From NCBI GenBank assembly GCA_037039925.1, contig JAXRKP010000252.1, positions 1 to 64,000 of the forward strand: DNA of 64,000 bases, in the 5' to 3' direction. Of this stretch, positions 53,611 through 64,000 are shown piece after piece; position 1 is the first letter of the stretch, and each line of letters starts with the position of its first letter. The translations under genes were made by a program, and so were the position numbers. The DNA comes from Doris montereyensis (lineage: Eukaryota > Mollusca > Gastropoda > Nudibranchia > Dorididae). A model generated the notes under the pieces. It was given only the letters and a program-made list of their open reading frames with translations, did not search any database and was not told the DNA's origin.

Positions 53611-56600
53611 TTCTCCTATATTTAAAATTTCCCACTTACTAAAAAGGTCTAGAGATCTAAATTTTCTAGGACAGTTAGTCCTCAGCTCACAGATGACAAA
53701 AAGAATAAGATTTAGAATATTTGTTTTTCATCTTACAGTTAATCTCAAGCTCATATCATGACCATTAATTAAAATGGTTAAAATTGTTGTTTTTGGCTAC
53801 ATCATTTCTCCTATGTTTAAAATTTCTCACTTACTAAAACGATCTAGAGCTCTCATTTTCTAGGACAATTAGTCCTCAGCTCACAGATGACAATAAAAGA
53901 ATAAGATTTAGAATATTGTTTTTCGTCTTACAGTTAATCTCAAGCTCATATCATGACCATTAATTAAAACAGTTAAAATTGTTGTTTTTTTTGCTACATC
54001 ATTTCTCCTATGTTTTAAATTTCCCACTTACTAAAAGGTCTAGAGTAATGATTTTTCTAGGACAGTTAGTCCTCAGCTCATAGATGAGGTAAAAAGAATA
54101 AGATTTAGAATATTTTTTTCATCTTACAGTTAATCTCAAGCTCATATCATGACCATTAATTAAAATAGATTAATTTTTTGTTGCCTTTTTGGCTACATCA
54201 TTTCTCCTATGTTTAAAATTTCCCACTTACTAAAACTGGTCTAGAGCTCTCATTTTTCTAGGACAGTTAGTCCTCAGCTCATAGATGAAGGTAAAAGAAA
54301 AAGATTTAGAATATTTTTTTCATCTTACAGTTAATCTCAAGCTCATAACATGACCATTAATTAAAATAGTTAAAATTGTTGTTTTTTGGCTATATCATTT
54401 CTCCTATGTTTAAAATTTACTTAAAAACGGTCTAGAGCTGATTTTTCTAGGACAATTAGTCCTCGGCTCATAGATGACAATAAAAGAATAAGATTTAGAA
54501 TTTTTTTTCATCTTACAGTTAATCTCAAGCTCATATCATGACCATTAATTAAAACGGTTGAATTTGTGCCTTTTTGGCTACATCATTTCTCCTATATTTT
54601 AAATTTCTCACTTACTAAAAAGGTCTAGAGTAATGATTTTTTCTAGGACAGTTAGTCCTCAGCTCACAGATGATGGTTAAAAGAATAAGATTTAGAATAT
54701 TGTTTTTCGTCTTACAGTTAATCTCAAGCTCATATCATGACCATTAATTAAAATGGTTAAAATTGTTGTTTTTTGGCCTACATCATTTCTCCTATGTTTA
54801 AAATTTCCACTTACTAAAACGATCTAGAGCTCTCAATTTTCTAGGACAATTAGTCTTCGGCTCATAGATGACAATAAAAAGAATAAGATTTAGAATATTT
54901 TTTTCATCTTACAGTTAATCTCAAGCTCATATCATGACCATTAATTAAAATGGTTAAAATTGTTGTTTTTTGGCTACATCATTTCTCCTATGTTTAAAAT
55001 TTCCCACTTACTAAAACGGTCTAGAGCTCTCATTTTCTAGGACAGTTAGTTCTTAGCTCGCAGATGACAGGTAAAAGAAAAGATTTAGAATATTGTTTTT
55101 CATCTTACAGTTAATCTCAAGCTCATAACATGACCATTAATTAAAATAGTTAAAATTGTTGTTTTTTGGCTACATCATTTCTCCTATGTTTAAAATTTCC
55201 CACTTACTAAAACGGTCTAGAGCTCTAATTTTTCTAGGACAATTAGTCATCAGCTCATAGATGACAATAAAAGAATAAGATTTAGAATATTGTTTTTTCA
55301 TCTTACAGTTAATCTCAAGCTCATATCATGACCATTAATTAAAACGGTTGAATTTGTTGCCTTTTTGGCTACATCATTTCTCCTATATTTTAAATTTCTC
55401 AGTTCACTAAAAAGGTCTAGAGCTAATGATTTTCTAGGACAGTTAGTCCTCAGCTCACAGATGAGGTAAAAGAAAAGATTTAGAATATTGTTTTTCATCT
55501 TACAGTTAATCTCAAGCTCATATCATGACCATTAATTAAAATAGTTAAAATTGTTGTTTTTTGGCTACATCATTTCTCCTATGTTTAAAATTTCCCACTT
55601 ACTAAAACGGTCTAGAGCTCTCAATTTTCTAGGACAGTTAGTCCTCGGCTCATAGATGACAATAAAAGAATAAGATTTAGAATATTTTTTTCATCTTACA
55701 GTTAATCTCAAGCTCAAATCATGACCATTAATTAAAACGGTTGAATTTGTGCCTTTTTGGCTACATCATTTTTCCTATATTTTAAATTTTTCCACTTACT
55801 AAAAAGGTGTAGAGTAATTTTTCTCGACAGTTAGTCCTCAGCTCACAGATGAGGTTAAAAGAAAAGATTTAGAAATTAAGTTAATCTCATATGATAATTA
55901 ATTAAAATGGTTAAAATTGTTGTTTTTTGGCTACATCATTTCTCCTATGTTTAAAATTTCCCACTTACTAAAACGGTCTAGAGCTCTAAATTTTCTAAGA
56001 CAATTAGTCCTCGGCTCATAGATGACAATAAAAGAATAAGATTTAGAATATTGTTTTTCATCTTACAGTTAATCTCAAGCTCATATCATGACCATTAATT
56101 AAAACGGTTGAATTTGTGCCTTTTTGGCTACATCATTTCTCCTATATTTTAAATTTCTCACTTACTAAAAAGGTCTAGAGTATTGATTTTTCTAGGACAG
56201 TTAGTCCTCAGCTCACAGATGAGGTTAAAAGAAGAAGATTTAGAATATTGTTTTTTGTCTTACAGTTAATCTCAAGCTCATATCATGACCATTAATTAAA
56301 ATGGTTAAAATTGTTGTTTTTTGGCCACATCATTTCTCCTATGTTTAAAATTTTCCACTTACTAAAAATCTAGACCTCTAATTTTTCTAGGACAGTTAGT
56401 CCTTAGATCACAGATGACGATAAAAGAAAAAGATTTAGAATATTTTTTTTCATCTTACAGTTAATCTCAAGCTCATAACATGACCATTAATTAAAATAGT
56501 TAAAATTTTTGTTTTTTGGCTACATCATTTCTCCTATGTTTAAAATTTCCCACTTACTAAAACGGTCTAGAGCTCTCAATTTTCTAGGACAGTTCGTTCT

Positions 56601-58250
56601 TAGATAGCAGATGAAGGTAAAAGAAAAAGATTTAGAATATTGTTTTTCGTCTTACAGTTAATCTCAAGCTCATAACATGACCATTAATTAAAATAGTTAA
56701 AAATTGTTGTTTTTTGGCCTCCATCATTTCTCCTATGTTTAAAATTTCCCACTTACTAAAACAATCTAAAGCTCTCAATTTTTAGGACAATTAGTCCTTA
56801 GCTCATAGATGACAATAAAAGAATAAGATTTCGAATATTTTTTTCATCTTACAGTTAATCTCAAGCTCATCTCATGACCATTAATTAAAATGGTTAAAAT
56901 TGTTGTTTTTTGGCTACATCATTTCTCCTATGTTTAAAATTTCCCACTTACTAAAACGATCTAAAGCTCTCTATTTTCTAGGAAAATTAGTCCTAGGCTC
57001 ATAGATGACAATAAAAGAATAAGATTTAGAATATTTCTTTTCATCTTACAGTTAATCTCAAGCTCATATCATGACCATTAATTAAAACGGTTGAATTTGT
57101 GCCTTTTTGGCTACATCATTTCTCCTATATTTTAAATTTCCTCACTTACTAAAAGGTCTAAAGTAATGATTTTTCTAGGACAGTTAGTCCTCAGCTCACA
57201 GATGTGGTTAAAAGAAGAAGATTTAGAATATTTTTTTCGTCTTACAGTTAATCTCAAGCTCATATGATGACCATTAATTAAAATCGTTAAAATTGTTGTT
57301 TTTTGGCTACATCATTTCTCCTATGTTTAAAATTTCCCACTTACTAAAACGGTCTAGAGCTCTCAATTTTCTAGGACAGTTAGTTCTTAGATTGCAGATG
57401 AAGGTAAAAGAAAAAGATTTAGAATATTGTTTTTCATCTTACAGTTAATCTCAAGCTCATAACATGACCATTAATTAAAATAGTTAAAATTTTTTGTTTT
57501 TTGGCTACATCATTTCTCCTATGTTTAAAATTTCCCACTTACTAAAACGGTCTAGAGCTCTCAATTTTCTAGGACAATTAGTAGTTTTCGGCTCATAGAT
57601 GACAATAAAAGAAAAAGATTTAGAATATTGTTTTCATCTGACAGTTAATCTCAAACTCATATCATGACCATTAATTAAAATGGTTGAAATTGTTCCTTTT
57701 TGGCTACATCATTTCTCCTATGTTTAAAATTTCCACTTACTAAAACGGTCTAGAGCTCTCTCTTTTTTCTAGGACAATTAGTCCTCAGCTCACAGATGAC
57801 GATAAAAGAATAAGATTTAGAATATTTTTTTTCGTCTTACAGTTAATCTCAAGCTCATATCATGACCATTAATTAAAATGGTTGAATTTGTTGTTTTTTG
57901 GCTACATCATTTTTCCTATATTTTAAATTTCCCACTTACTAAAAGGTCTAGAGCTCTGATTTTCTAGGACAGTTAGTCCTCAGCTCACAGATGAAGGTTA
58001 AAGAAAAAAGATTAATAATATTTTTTTTCATCTTACAGTTAATCTCAAGCTCATATGATGACCATTAATTAAAATGGTTAAAATTGTTGTTTTTGGCTAC
58101 ATCATTTCTCCTATGTTTAAAATGTCCCACTTACTAAAGCGGTCTAGAGCTCTCAATTTTCTAGGACAGTTAGTCCTCAGCTCATAGATGACAATAAAAG
58201 AAAAAGATTTAGAACATTGTTTTTCATCTTACAGTTAATCTCAAGCTCAT
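53611..58250 (+). repeat. Mixed A/C/D satellite tract, right array
   Basis: About 24 monomers with C-like, D-like and A-like signatures and no clear HOR. Another truncated monomer at ~55855-55890 matches the position of the truncations in the preceding HOR. A GTAGTTTTCGG insertion replaces GTCCTCGG near 57580. Confidence 0.85.
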
Positions 58251-59263
58251 ATCATGACTAATAATTAAAATCGTTGAATTTGTTGTTTTTTGGCTACATC
58301 ATTTCTCCTACATTTAAAATTTCCCACTTACTAAAAAGGTCTAGAATTCTGATTTTCTAGGACAGTTAGTCCTCACCTCACAGATAAAGATAAAAAAAAA
58401 GATTTAGAATATTGATTTTCATCTTACAGTTAATCTCAACGTCATATCATGACTAATAATTAAAATGGTTGAATTTGTTGTTTTTTTGGCTACATCATTT
58501 CTCCTATGTTTAAACTTTCCCACTTACTAAAAAGGTCTAGAAGCTCTGATTTTTTCTAGGACAGTTAGTCCTCAGCTCACAGAAAATGATAAACAAAAAA
58601 GATTTAAAATGTTGATTTTCATCTTACAGTTAATCTCAACGTCATATCATGACTAATAATTAAAGTTGTTGAATTTGTTGTTTTTTGGCTACATCATATC
58701 TCCTATGACTAATAATTTTAAATTTTTCCCACTTACTAAAAAGGTCTAGAGCTCTGATTTTTTCTAGGATAGTTAGTTCCTCAGCTCACAGATAAAGATA
58801 AACTAAAAAAGATTTAGAATGTTGTTTTTCATCTTACAGTTAATAAGTTCAAGCTTTTTTCATATCATGACCATTAATTAAAATTGTTGAAATTGTTGTT
58901 TTTTGGCTACATCATTTCTCCTATGTTTAAATAAAATTGGAATTTGTGGCTTTTGGCTAAATTTCTCCTGTCTAGATTTCCCTCTTTTTCTAGGACAAAT
59001 ATTCCTCGGCTCACAGATGACGATAAAGAAAAAGCTTTAAAATATGGATTTTCATCTTACAGTTAATCTCAAGCTCATATCATGACCATTCATTAAAATG
59101 TTTAAAGTTATTGGGGTTTTTTGGCTACATCATTTCTCCAATGTTTAAATTTTTCCACTTACTAAAACGGTCTAGAGCTCTCAATTTTCTAGGACAGTTA
59201 CTTCTCAGCTCACAGATGAATGTAAAAAGAAAAAGATTTAGAACATCAATTTTCATCTTACAG
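58251..59263 (+). repeat. F monomers and variant monomers upstream of E6
   Basis: F monomers marked by CAACGTCATATCATGAC start at ~58430. After a jumbled stretch at 58840-58990, the rare variants seen before E4 and E5 appear: GAATTTGTGGCTTTTGG, CATTCATTAAAATGTTTAAA, and a GACAGTTACTTCTCAG monomer. Order and orientation are the same as in the left array. Confidence 0.78.
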
Positions 59264-59459
59264 CTGTGGTGCCATGCATTGAACATAATCCTTTTCCTCA
59301 ATATTACCATGTATATAAGGCTTCCCTTCTACTTTATTTTGTGTCAAATCAAGGAAATAACGAAGACATATTTTTGTATCATTGATGATTTTTACAACTA
59401 GCCTCCCTTTGCAATCATATAATTCCATGCATGAACCTGATAACCAACATGTTCAAGAT
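59264..59459 (+). repeat. Insert E, copy 6
   Basis: Enters after TCTTACAG with CTGTGGTGCCATGCAT, and keeps TATATAAGG at ~59312-59320, CAAATCAAGGAAATAACG (one G fewer) and CCATGCATGAACC. It shares the CTGTGGTG left end with copy 2, while the flanking variant monomers match copies 4 and 5. Confidence 0.8.
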
Positions 59460-60960
59460 AAATAAAATTTCCCCCTTACTAAAATGATCTACAGCTCTCA
59501 CTTTTGTTAGGACAGTTAGTCCTTGCCACACAAATGACAGTAAAGAAAAATGATTTAGAATATTGTTTTTCATCTTACAGTTAATCTCAACGTCATATCA
59601 TGACCATTAATTAAATTGGTTGAATTTGTTGCTTTTTTGGCTAACATCATTTCTCCTACATTTTAAATTTCCCACTAACTAAAAAGGTCTAGAGTTCTGA
59701 TTTTTCTAGGATAGTTAGTCCTCAGCTCACAGATAAAGATAAACCAAAAAGATTTAGAATGTTGTTTTCATCTTACAGTTAATCTCAACGTCATATCATG
59801 ACTAATAATTAAAAAGGTTGAATTTGTTGGTTTTTGGCTACATCATTTCTCCTACATTTAAAATTTCCCACTTACTAAAAAGGTCTAGAGTTCTGATTTT
59901 TCTAGCATAGTTAGTCCTCAGCTCACAGATAACGATAAACAAAAAGATTTGAAGAATGTTGTTTTCATCTTACAGTTAATCTCAACGTCATATATCATGA
60001 CTATTGATTAAAATCGTTGAATTTGTTGTTTTTTTGGCTACATCATTTCTCCTACATTTTAAATTTCCCACTTACTAAAAAGGTCTAGAGTTTTGATTTT
60101 TCTAGGATAGTTAGTCCTCAGCTCTCAGATGAAGATAAACAGAAAAAGATTTAGAATGTTGATTTTCATCTTACAGTTAATCTCAACGTCATATCATGAC
60201 TAACGATTAAAATGGTTGAATTTGTTGTTTTTTGGCTACATCATTTCTCCTACATTTAAAATTTCCCACTTACTAAAACGGTCTAGAGGTTCTGATTTTT
60301 TCTAGGATAGTTAGTCCTCAGCTCACAGATGACGATAAACAAAAAGATTTAGAATGTTGTTTTCATCTTACAGTTAATCTCAACGTCATATCATGACCAT
60401 TAATTAAAATGGTTGAATTTGTTGCTTTTTGTTACATCATTTCTCCTACATTTTAAATTTCCCACTTACAAAAAAGGTCTAAAGTTCTGATTTTTCTAGG
60501 ATAGTTAGTCCTCAGCTCACAGATGATGATAAACAAAAAAGATTTAGAACAGTTGATTTTCATCTTACAGTTAATCTCAACGTCATATCATGACTAATAA
60601 TTAAAATGGTTGAATTTGTTGCTTTTTGGCTACATCATTTCTCCTATGTTTAAAATTTCCCACTGACTAAAACTGTCTAGAGCTCTTAAATTTTCTAGGA
60701 CAGTTAGTCCTCAACTCACATATGATGATAAACAAAAACTATTTAGAACATTGTTTTTCATCTTACAGTTAATCTCAACGTCATATCATGACCATTGATT
60801 AAAATAGTTAAAATTGTTTTTTTGGCTACATCATTTTCTCCTACATTTAAAATTTCCCACTTATTAAAAAGGTCTAGAGTTCTGATTTTCTAGGACAGTT
60901 AGTCCTCAGCTCGCAGATGCTGATAAATAAAGAAAAAACATTTGTTTCATCTTTTAATTT
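59460..60960 (+). repeat. F-subfamily satellite block, right array
   Basis: About eight F monomers with AGGATAGTTAGTCCTCAG, GATAAACAAAAAGATTTAG and CAACGTCATATCATGAC. It starts with the GTTAGGACAGTTAGTCC monomer that follows E in every complete copy. Confidence 0.85.
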
Positions 60961-62423
60961 CAACTAAATGACCATTAATTAAAAATTTAGGAGATTGTTT
61001 TGGCTACATCATTTACTCCTATGTTTCAAATTTCCCACTTTTAAAATCATTAGTCTGATAGGACAGTTAGTTCAGCTGTAAAATGAAAAGAAAAACATTG
61101 AAAATTTTTTTCATCTTACAGTTAATCTCAAGCTCTTATCATGACCATCAATTAAAACGGTAAAATTGTTGTTTTTTGGCTGCATCCATATCTCCTATGT
61201 TTAAAATTTCTCACTTACTAAAACGATCTAGAGGTTTCATTTTTTTAGGACGATGTAGAATAGTCCCCGAGTCACAGATGATGATAAAGTTAAAAAGATT
61301 TAGAATATTAAGACTTTTCGTCTTACAGTTAATCTCAAACTGATATTATGACCATTAATCAAGATGGTTGAATTTGTAGCTTTTTGGCTTCACCTTTTCT
61401 CCTATATTTAAAATTTCCCACTTACTAAAAGGGACTAGAGTTATGATTTTTCTAGGACAATTAGTCCTCGGCTCACAGATGACGATAACAGAAAAAAGAT
61501 TTAGAATATTGTTTTTCATCTGACAGTTAATCTCGAGGTAAAATGATGATCATTAATTAAAATGGTTAAAATTGTTGTTTCTTGGCTGCATCATTTCTCC
61601 TTTATTTAACATTTCCCACTTACTAAAAAGTTCTCGAGCTCTCAATATTCTAGGATAGTAAGTCCTTGGCTCACAGATGACGATAAAAGAAGAAGATTTA
61701 GAATGTTGCTTTTCATCTTACAGTTAATCTCAAACTTATATCATGACCATTAATTAAAATGGTAAAAATTGTTGTTTTTTGGCTACATCATTTCTCCTAT
61801 ATTTAAAATTTCCCACTTACTAAAAGGTCTAGAGTAATAATTTTTCTAAGACAGTTAATCTACAGCTCACAAATGACGATGAAAGAAAAAGATTTACAAT
61901 ATTACTTTTTATCTTACAGTTAATCTCAAGCTTATGTAATGACCATTAACTAAAATGGTTAAAATTGTTGTTTCTTGACTACATTATTTTACCTATATTT
62001 AACATTTCCCACTGACTAAAAAAAGTTCTAGAGCTCTCAATATTCTCTACATTTAGTCCATCATTTCTCCTACATTTAAAAATTCCCATTTACTAAAAAG
62101 ATCTAGAGTTATGATTTTTTAGGACAGTACGTCCTCATCTCACAGATGACGATAAAGAAGAAGATTTAGAATATTGTTTCTCATCTGACAGTTAATCTCA
62201 AGCTTATATCATGACCATTAATTAAAATTGTTGAAATTGTTATTTTTGGCACAACATTTCTCCTATGTTTAAAATTTCCACTTACTAAAAAGGTCTAGAG
62301 TTCTGATTTTTCTAGAACAGTTAGTCCTGAGCTCACTGACGGCGGTAAAATAAACAAAATTTAGAATACTGTTTTTTATCTTACGGATAATCGCAAGCTC
62401 ATATCATGACCGTTAATTAAAAG
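60961..62423 (+). repeat. Diverged edge of the satellite array
   Basis: Monomers are still recognisable (GGCTACATCATTTCTCC, TTTCCCACTTACTAAAA, CATCTTACAGTTAATCTC) but carry many private substitutions, deletions and a chimeric monomer near 62040. Divergence increases toward the right, as at the border of a satellite array. Confidence 0.85.
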
Positions 62424-63055
62424 GGGAAATGATGTACCCAAAAAAACAACAATTTTTTAATCATTTTAATTAATGGTCATGATATGAGCTAGAGATTAAC
62501 TGTAAGATAAAAGCAATGTTCTAAATATTTTTCTGTTACCGTCATCTATGAACTGATGACTAACTGTCATATACAAATCAGAACTTTAGACCTTTTAGTA
62601 AGTGAGAAATTTTAAAGATAGGAGAAATAATGTAGCCAAAAAACAACAATTTCCAGCATAGTAATTAATGGTTTTTTGATATGAGCTAGAGATTAACTGT
62701 AAGATGAAAAACAATGTTCTAAATCTTTTTCTTTTACCTTCATCTGTGAGCTGAGGACTTACTGTCCTATACAAATCAGAACTATAGACCCTTTTCATGA
62801 ATTGTCATTATATAAACTTGAGATTAACTTTAGTATGAAAAAGAATATTCTAAATCGTTTTTCATTTACCGTCATCTGTGAGCTGAGGACTAACTGTCCT
62901 AGAACAAATTAGAACTCTAGACCTCTTTAGTAAGTGGGAAATTGAAGCCTTAGGAGAAATGATGTAGCCAAAAAAAAAACAATTTCAACCATTTCAATTA
63001 ATGGTCATGAAATGAGCTAGAGATTAACTGTAAGATGAAAAAGAATATTTTTTAC
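62424..63055 (-). repeat. Inverted satellite monomers at the array edge
   Basis: Orientation flips at ~62424: AAATGATGTACCC followed by AAACAACAATTTTTTAATC is the reverse complement of the usual monomer start. About three monomers follow on the minus strand to ~63050. They share GAGCTAGAGATTAACTG, the reverse of a CTCTAGCTC variant not seen in the plus-strand array, so they form their own subgroup. The block stops in mid-monomer before the SINE region. Confidence 0.88.
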
Positions 63056-63094
63056 TAAAACCTGGTAGACCAGATGTAAGTGAAACCACCCCCA

Positions 63095-63391
63095 CCCCCT
63101 TATCCCTGGTCCGAGGGATCAGTAGTCCAGAGGCAAGATGTTGGCCTCTCAACCAAAAGGTAATTGGTTCGAACCCCGCCGGAGGTTGACACATTTTCTC
63201 GGTCCAGGTAGGTGGATCGACACTAGTCCCATCAGAGACGGACGATAAAAGGTGGCCCCGTGTACAGATTACAACATTCTGTGCACCTTAATGTTCCCCT
63301 GGCTGTTTGCAGAACAGTCCGGGCAAAATTAAAAATCCTACCAAAAACCCCGAGATCACCTTAGTTGTGGATGTGGGTAAATCAAATCAAA
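63095..63391 (+). mobile_element. tRNA-derived SINE, family 1 (plus-strand copy, with head)
   Basis: The tRNA-like head contains the A-box-like GGATCAGTAGTCCAGAGG (63116-63133) and a perfect B box GGTTCGAACCC (63166-63176). The body has GGTCCAGGTAGGTGGATCGA and GAGACGGACGATAAAA, then GTTGTGGATGTGGGTAAATC and an AAATCAAATC tail. It is the same family as 42441-42791 on the other strand. The head has no convincing complete tRNA fold, so it is not called as a tRNA gene. Confidence 0.8.
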
Positions 63392-63585
63392 CTCCCCTGG
63401 TCCAGGTTGGTCCCGTCGGAGACGGACGATAAAAAAGGAGGTCATGTGTGCAGATCACACCAGTTTGCGCAGGTTACAGATCTCTTTGGCTTTTTACAAG
63501 GAGGAGGCAGTCTAGGCAAAATTAGACATACTGCTTTAATAGTTGTGGATGTATGTAAATCAAATCAAATTTTTTTAACAACACA
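63392..63585 (+). mobile_element. Second, headless copy of SINE family 1 in tandem
   Basis: Starts at CTCCCCTGGTCCAGG and repeats the body (GGAGACGGACGATAAAA, GCAGATCACACC, AGGCAAAATTAGA) and tail (GTTGTGGATGTATGTAAATC, AAATCAAATC). The tRNA-like head is missing, so this is a 5'-truncated unit joined to the full copy, either a dimeric SINE or a nested insertion. An open frame over 63365-63598 is incidental. Confidence 0.72.
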
Positions 63586-63633
63586 CCAAATGCAGTGATT
63601 TCAAAGTTTTGTTCTTATTATATTTTGACATAA

Positions 63634-64000
63634 GGTGGCGTTAGTGGTCGAGCAATTAGGCTGCCAGACTCGGGAATCATGAGGTCCTAGCAAATTCAGG
63701 TCCGGCGTTGTGTTCCTTGTGAAAGACGCTTAACACGCATTTTCCCCCACTCTACCCAGGCGCAAATGGGTACAAGCATTAGCTTGGGAGTAAAAACCTG
63801 TGTCAGACTAGCGTCCTGGTCAGGAGGTGATTATTGTTACCCGTTTCGCTTCACGCTATAGAAACCGGGGGATAAGATTAGGGCTTTATGGTCCTGAAGG
63901 GCCTTGAAGAGCCTTTTACTTATACGGAGTGACTATTTGTAGTACTACTACCAATAGGCCAAGAGCCAGTTTTCCCTCTTTGTAGTACTAGTAGTAGTAG
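63634..64000 (+). mobile_element. tRNA-derived SINE, family 2 (plus-strand copy), runs to window end
   Basis: Head with A-box-like TTAGTGGTCGAGC (63641-63653) and a degenerate B box CAAATTCAGGTCC (63691-63703). The body has GTTGTGTTCCTTGTGAAAG, GCGCAAATGGGTACAAG and GCTTGGGAGTAAAA, matching the minus-strand copy at 39019-39228. A longer 3' part follows (GACTAGCGTCCTGGTCAGG, GCTTCACGCTATAGAAACC) and ends in a TAG-type microsatellite. The element may continue past the window. Confidence 0.75.

Noticed and set aside
63107..63183. Functional tRNA gene
   Set aside because: The B box is perfect and an A box is present, but no convincing acceptor stem is seen and the segment continues into a SINE body found at a second locus.

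Overview
This window is eukaryotic non-coding DNA dominated by one AT-rich tandem satellite. I find no convincing protein-coding gene. The many short open frames inside the satellite are one translation of the same ~197 bp monomer, each closed by the stop codon in the CATTAATTAA stretch. The host is probably a marine invertebrate and most likely a mollusc. The evidence is two families of tRNA-headed SINEs, long (TA)n and (AG)n microsatellites, and an AAGGGA(A/G)ATAA motif I associate with mollusc repeats. I cannot name the species.

Layout. Positions 1-38300 are satellite in one orientation. The first ~12.8 kb is a clean higher-order repeat (HOR) in which monomer classes A, B, C and D are ordered as alternating 5-monomer (~985 bp) and 7-monomer (~1385 bp) blocks, a ~2.37 kb 12-mer. 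From 12.8 to 38.3 kb the order decays into mixed A/C/D tracts. These alternate with tracts of a second subfamily (F, marked by CAACGTCATATCATGAC). Five copies of a ~200 bp insert (E) carrying an intact TATATAAGG box punctuate this part, and a sixth copy lies in the right-hand array. Positions 38301-38400 are a 100-N assembly gap, so sequence order and distance across it are not proven.

Positions 38401-43414 form the only non-satellite island: T/G-rich low complexity, a 57 bp tandem repeat, a minus-strand SINE, a polypurine tract, (TA)66, a CpG-dense patch with ETS-, CRE- and CCAAT-like sites (candidate promoter), (AG)n, a second minus-strand SINE, and a ~32 bp minisatellite apparently amplified from that SINE's tRNA-like head. 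Positions 43415-47468 begin as recognisable but badly degraded satellite and grade into G/T-skewed low-information sequence. This may be unpolished long-read assembly or very old satellite.

From 47469 to 62423 the satellite resumes in the same orientation with a different HOR (~2.06-2.12 kb, three copies). It then becomes mixed, passes through an F-E-F tract, and decays. At ~62424 it flips strand for ~630 bp and ends. Positions 63060-64000 carry plus-strand copies of the same two SINE families.

Taken together the window looks like the edge of a large satellite array, possibly centromeric, pericentromeric or heterochromatic. Homogenised HORs lie to the left and older, rearranged, transposon-bearing sequence lies to the right. 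The most interesting structures are the 5+7 HOR, the regular presence or absence of a small dyad (AGGAC-N5-GTCCT) among its monomers, the recurrent TATA-bearing E insert with a conserved breakpoint downstream of it, and the SINE-derived minisatellite.
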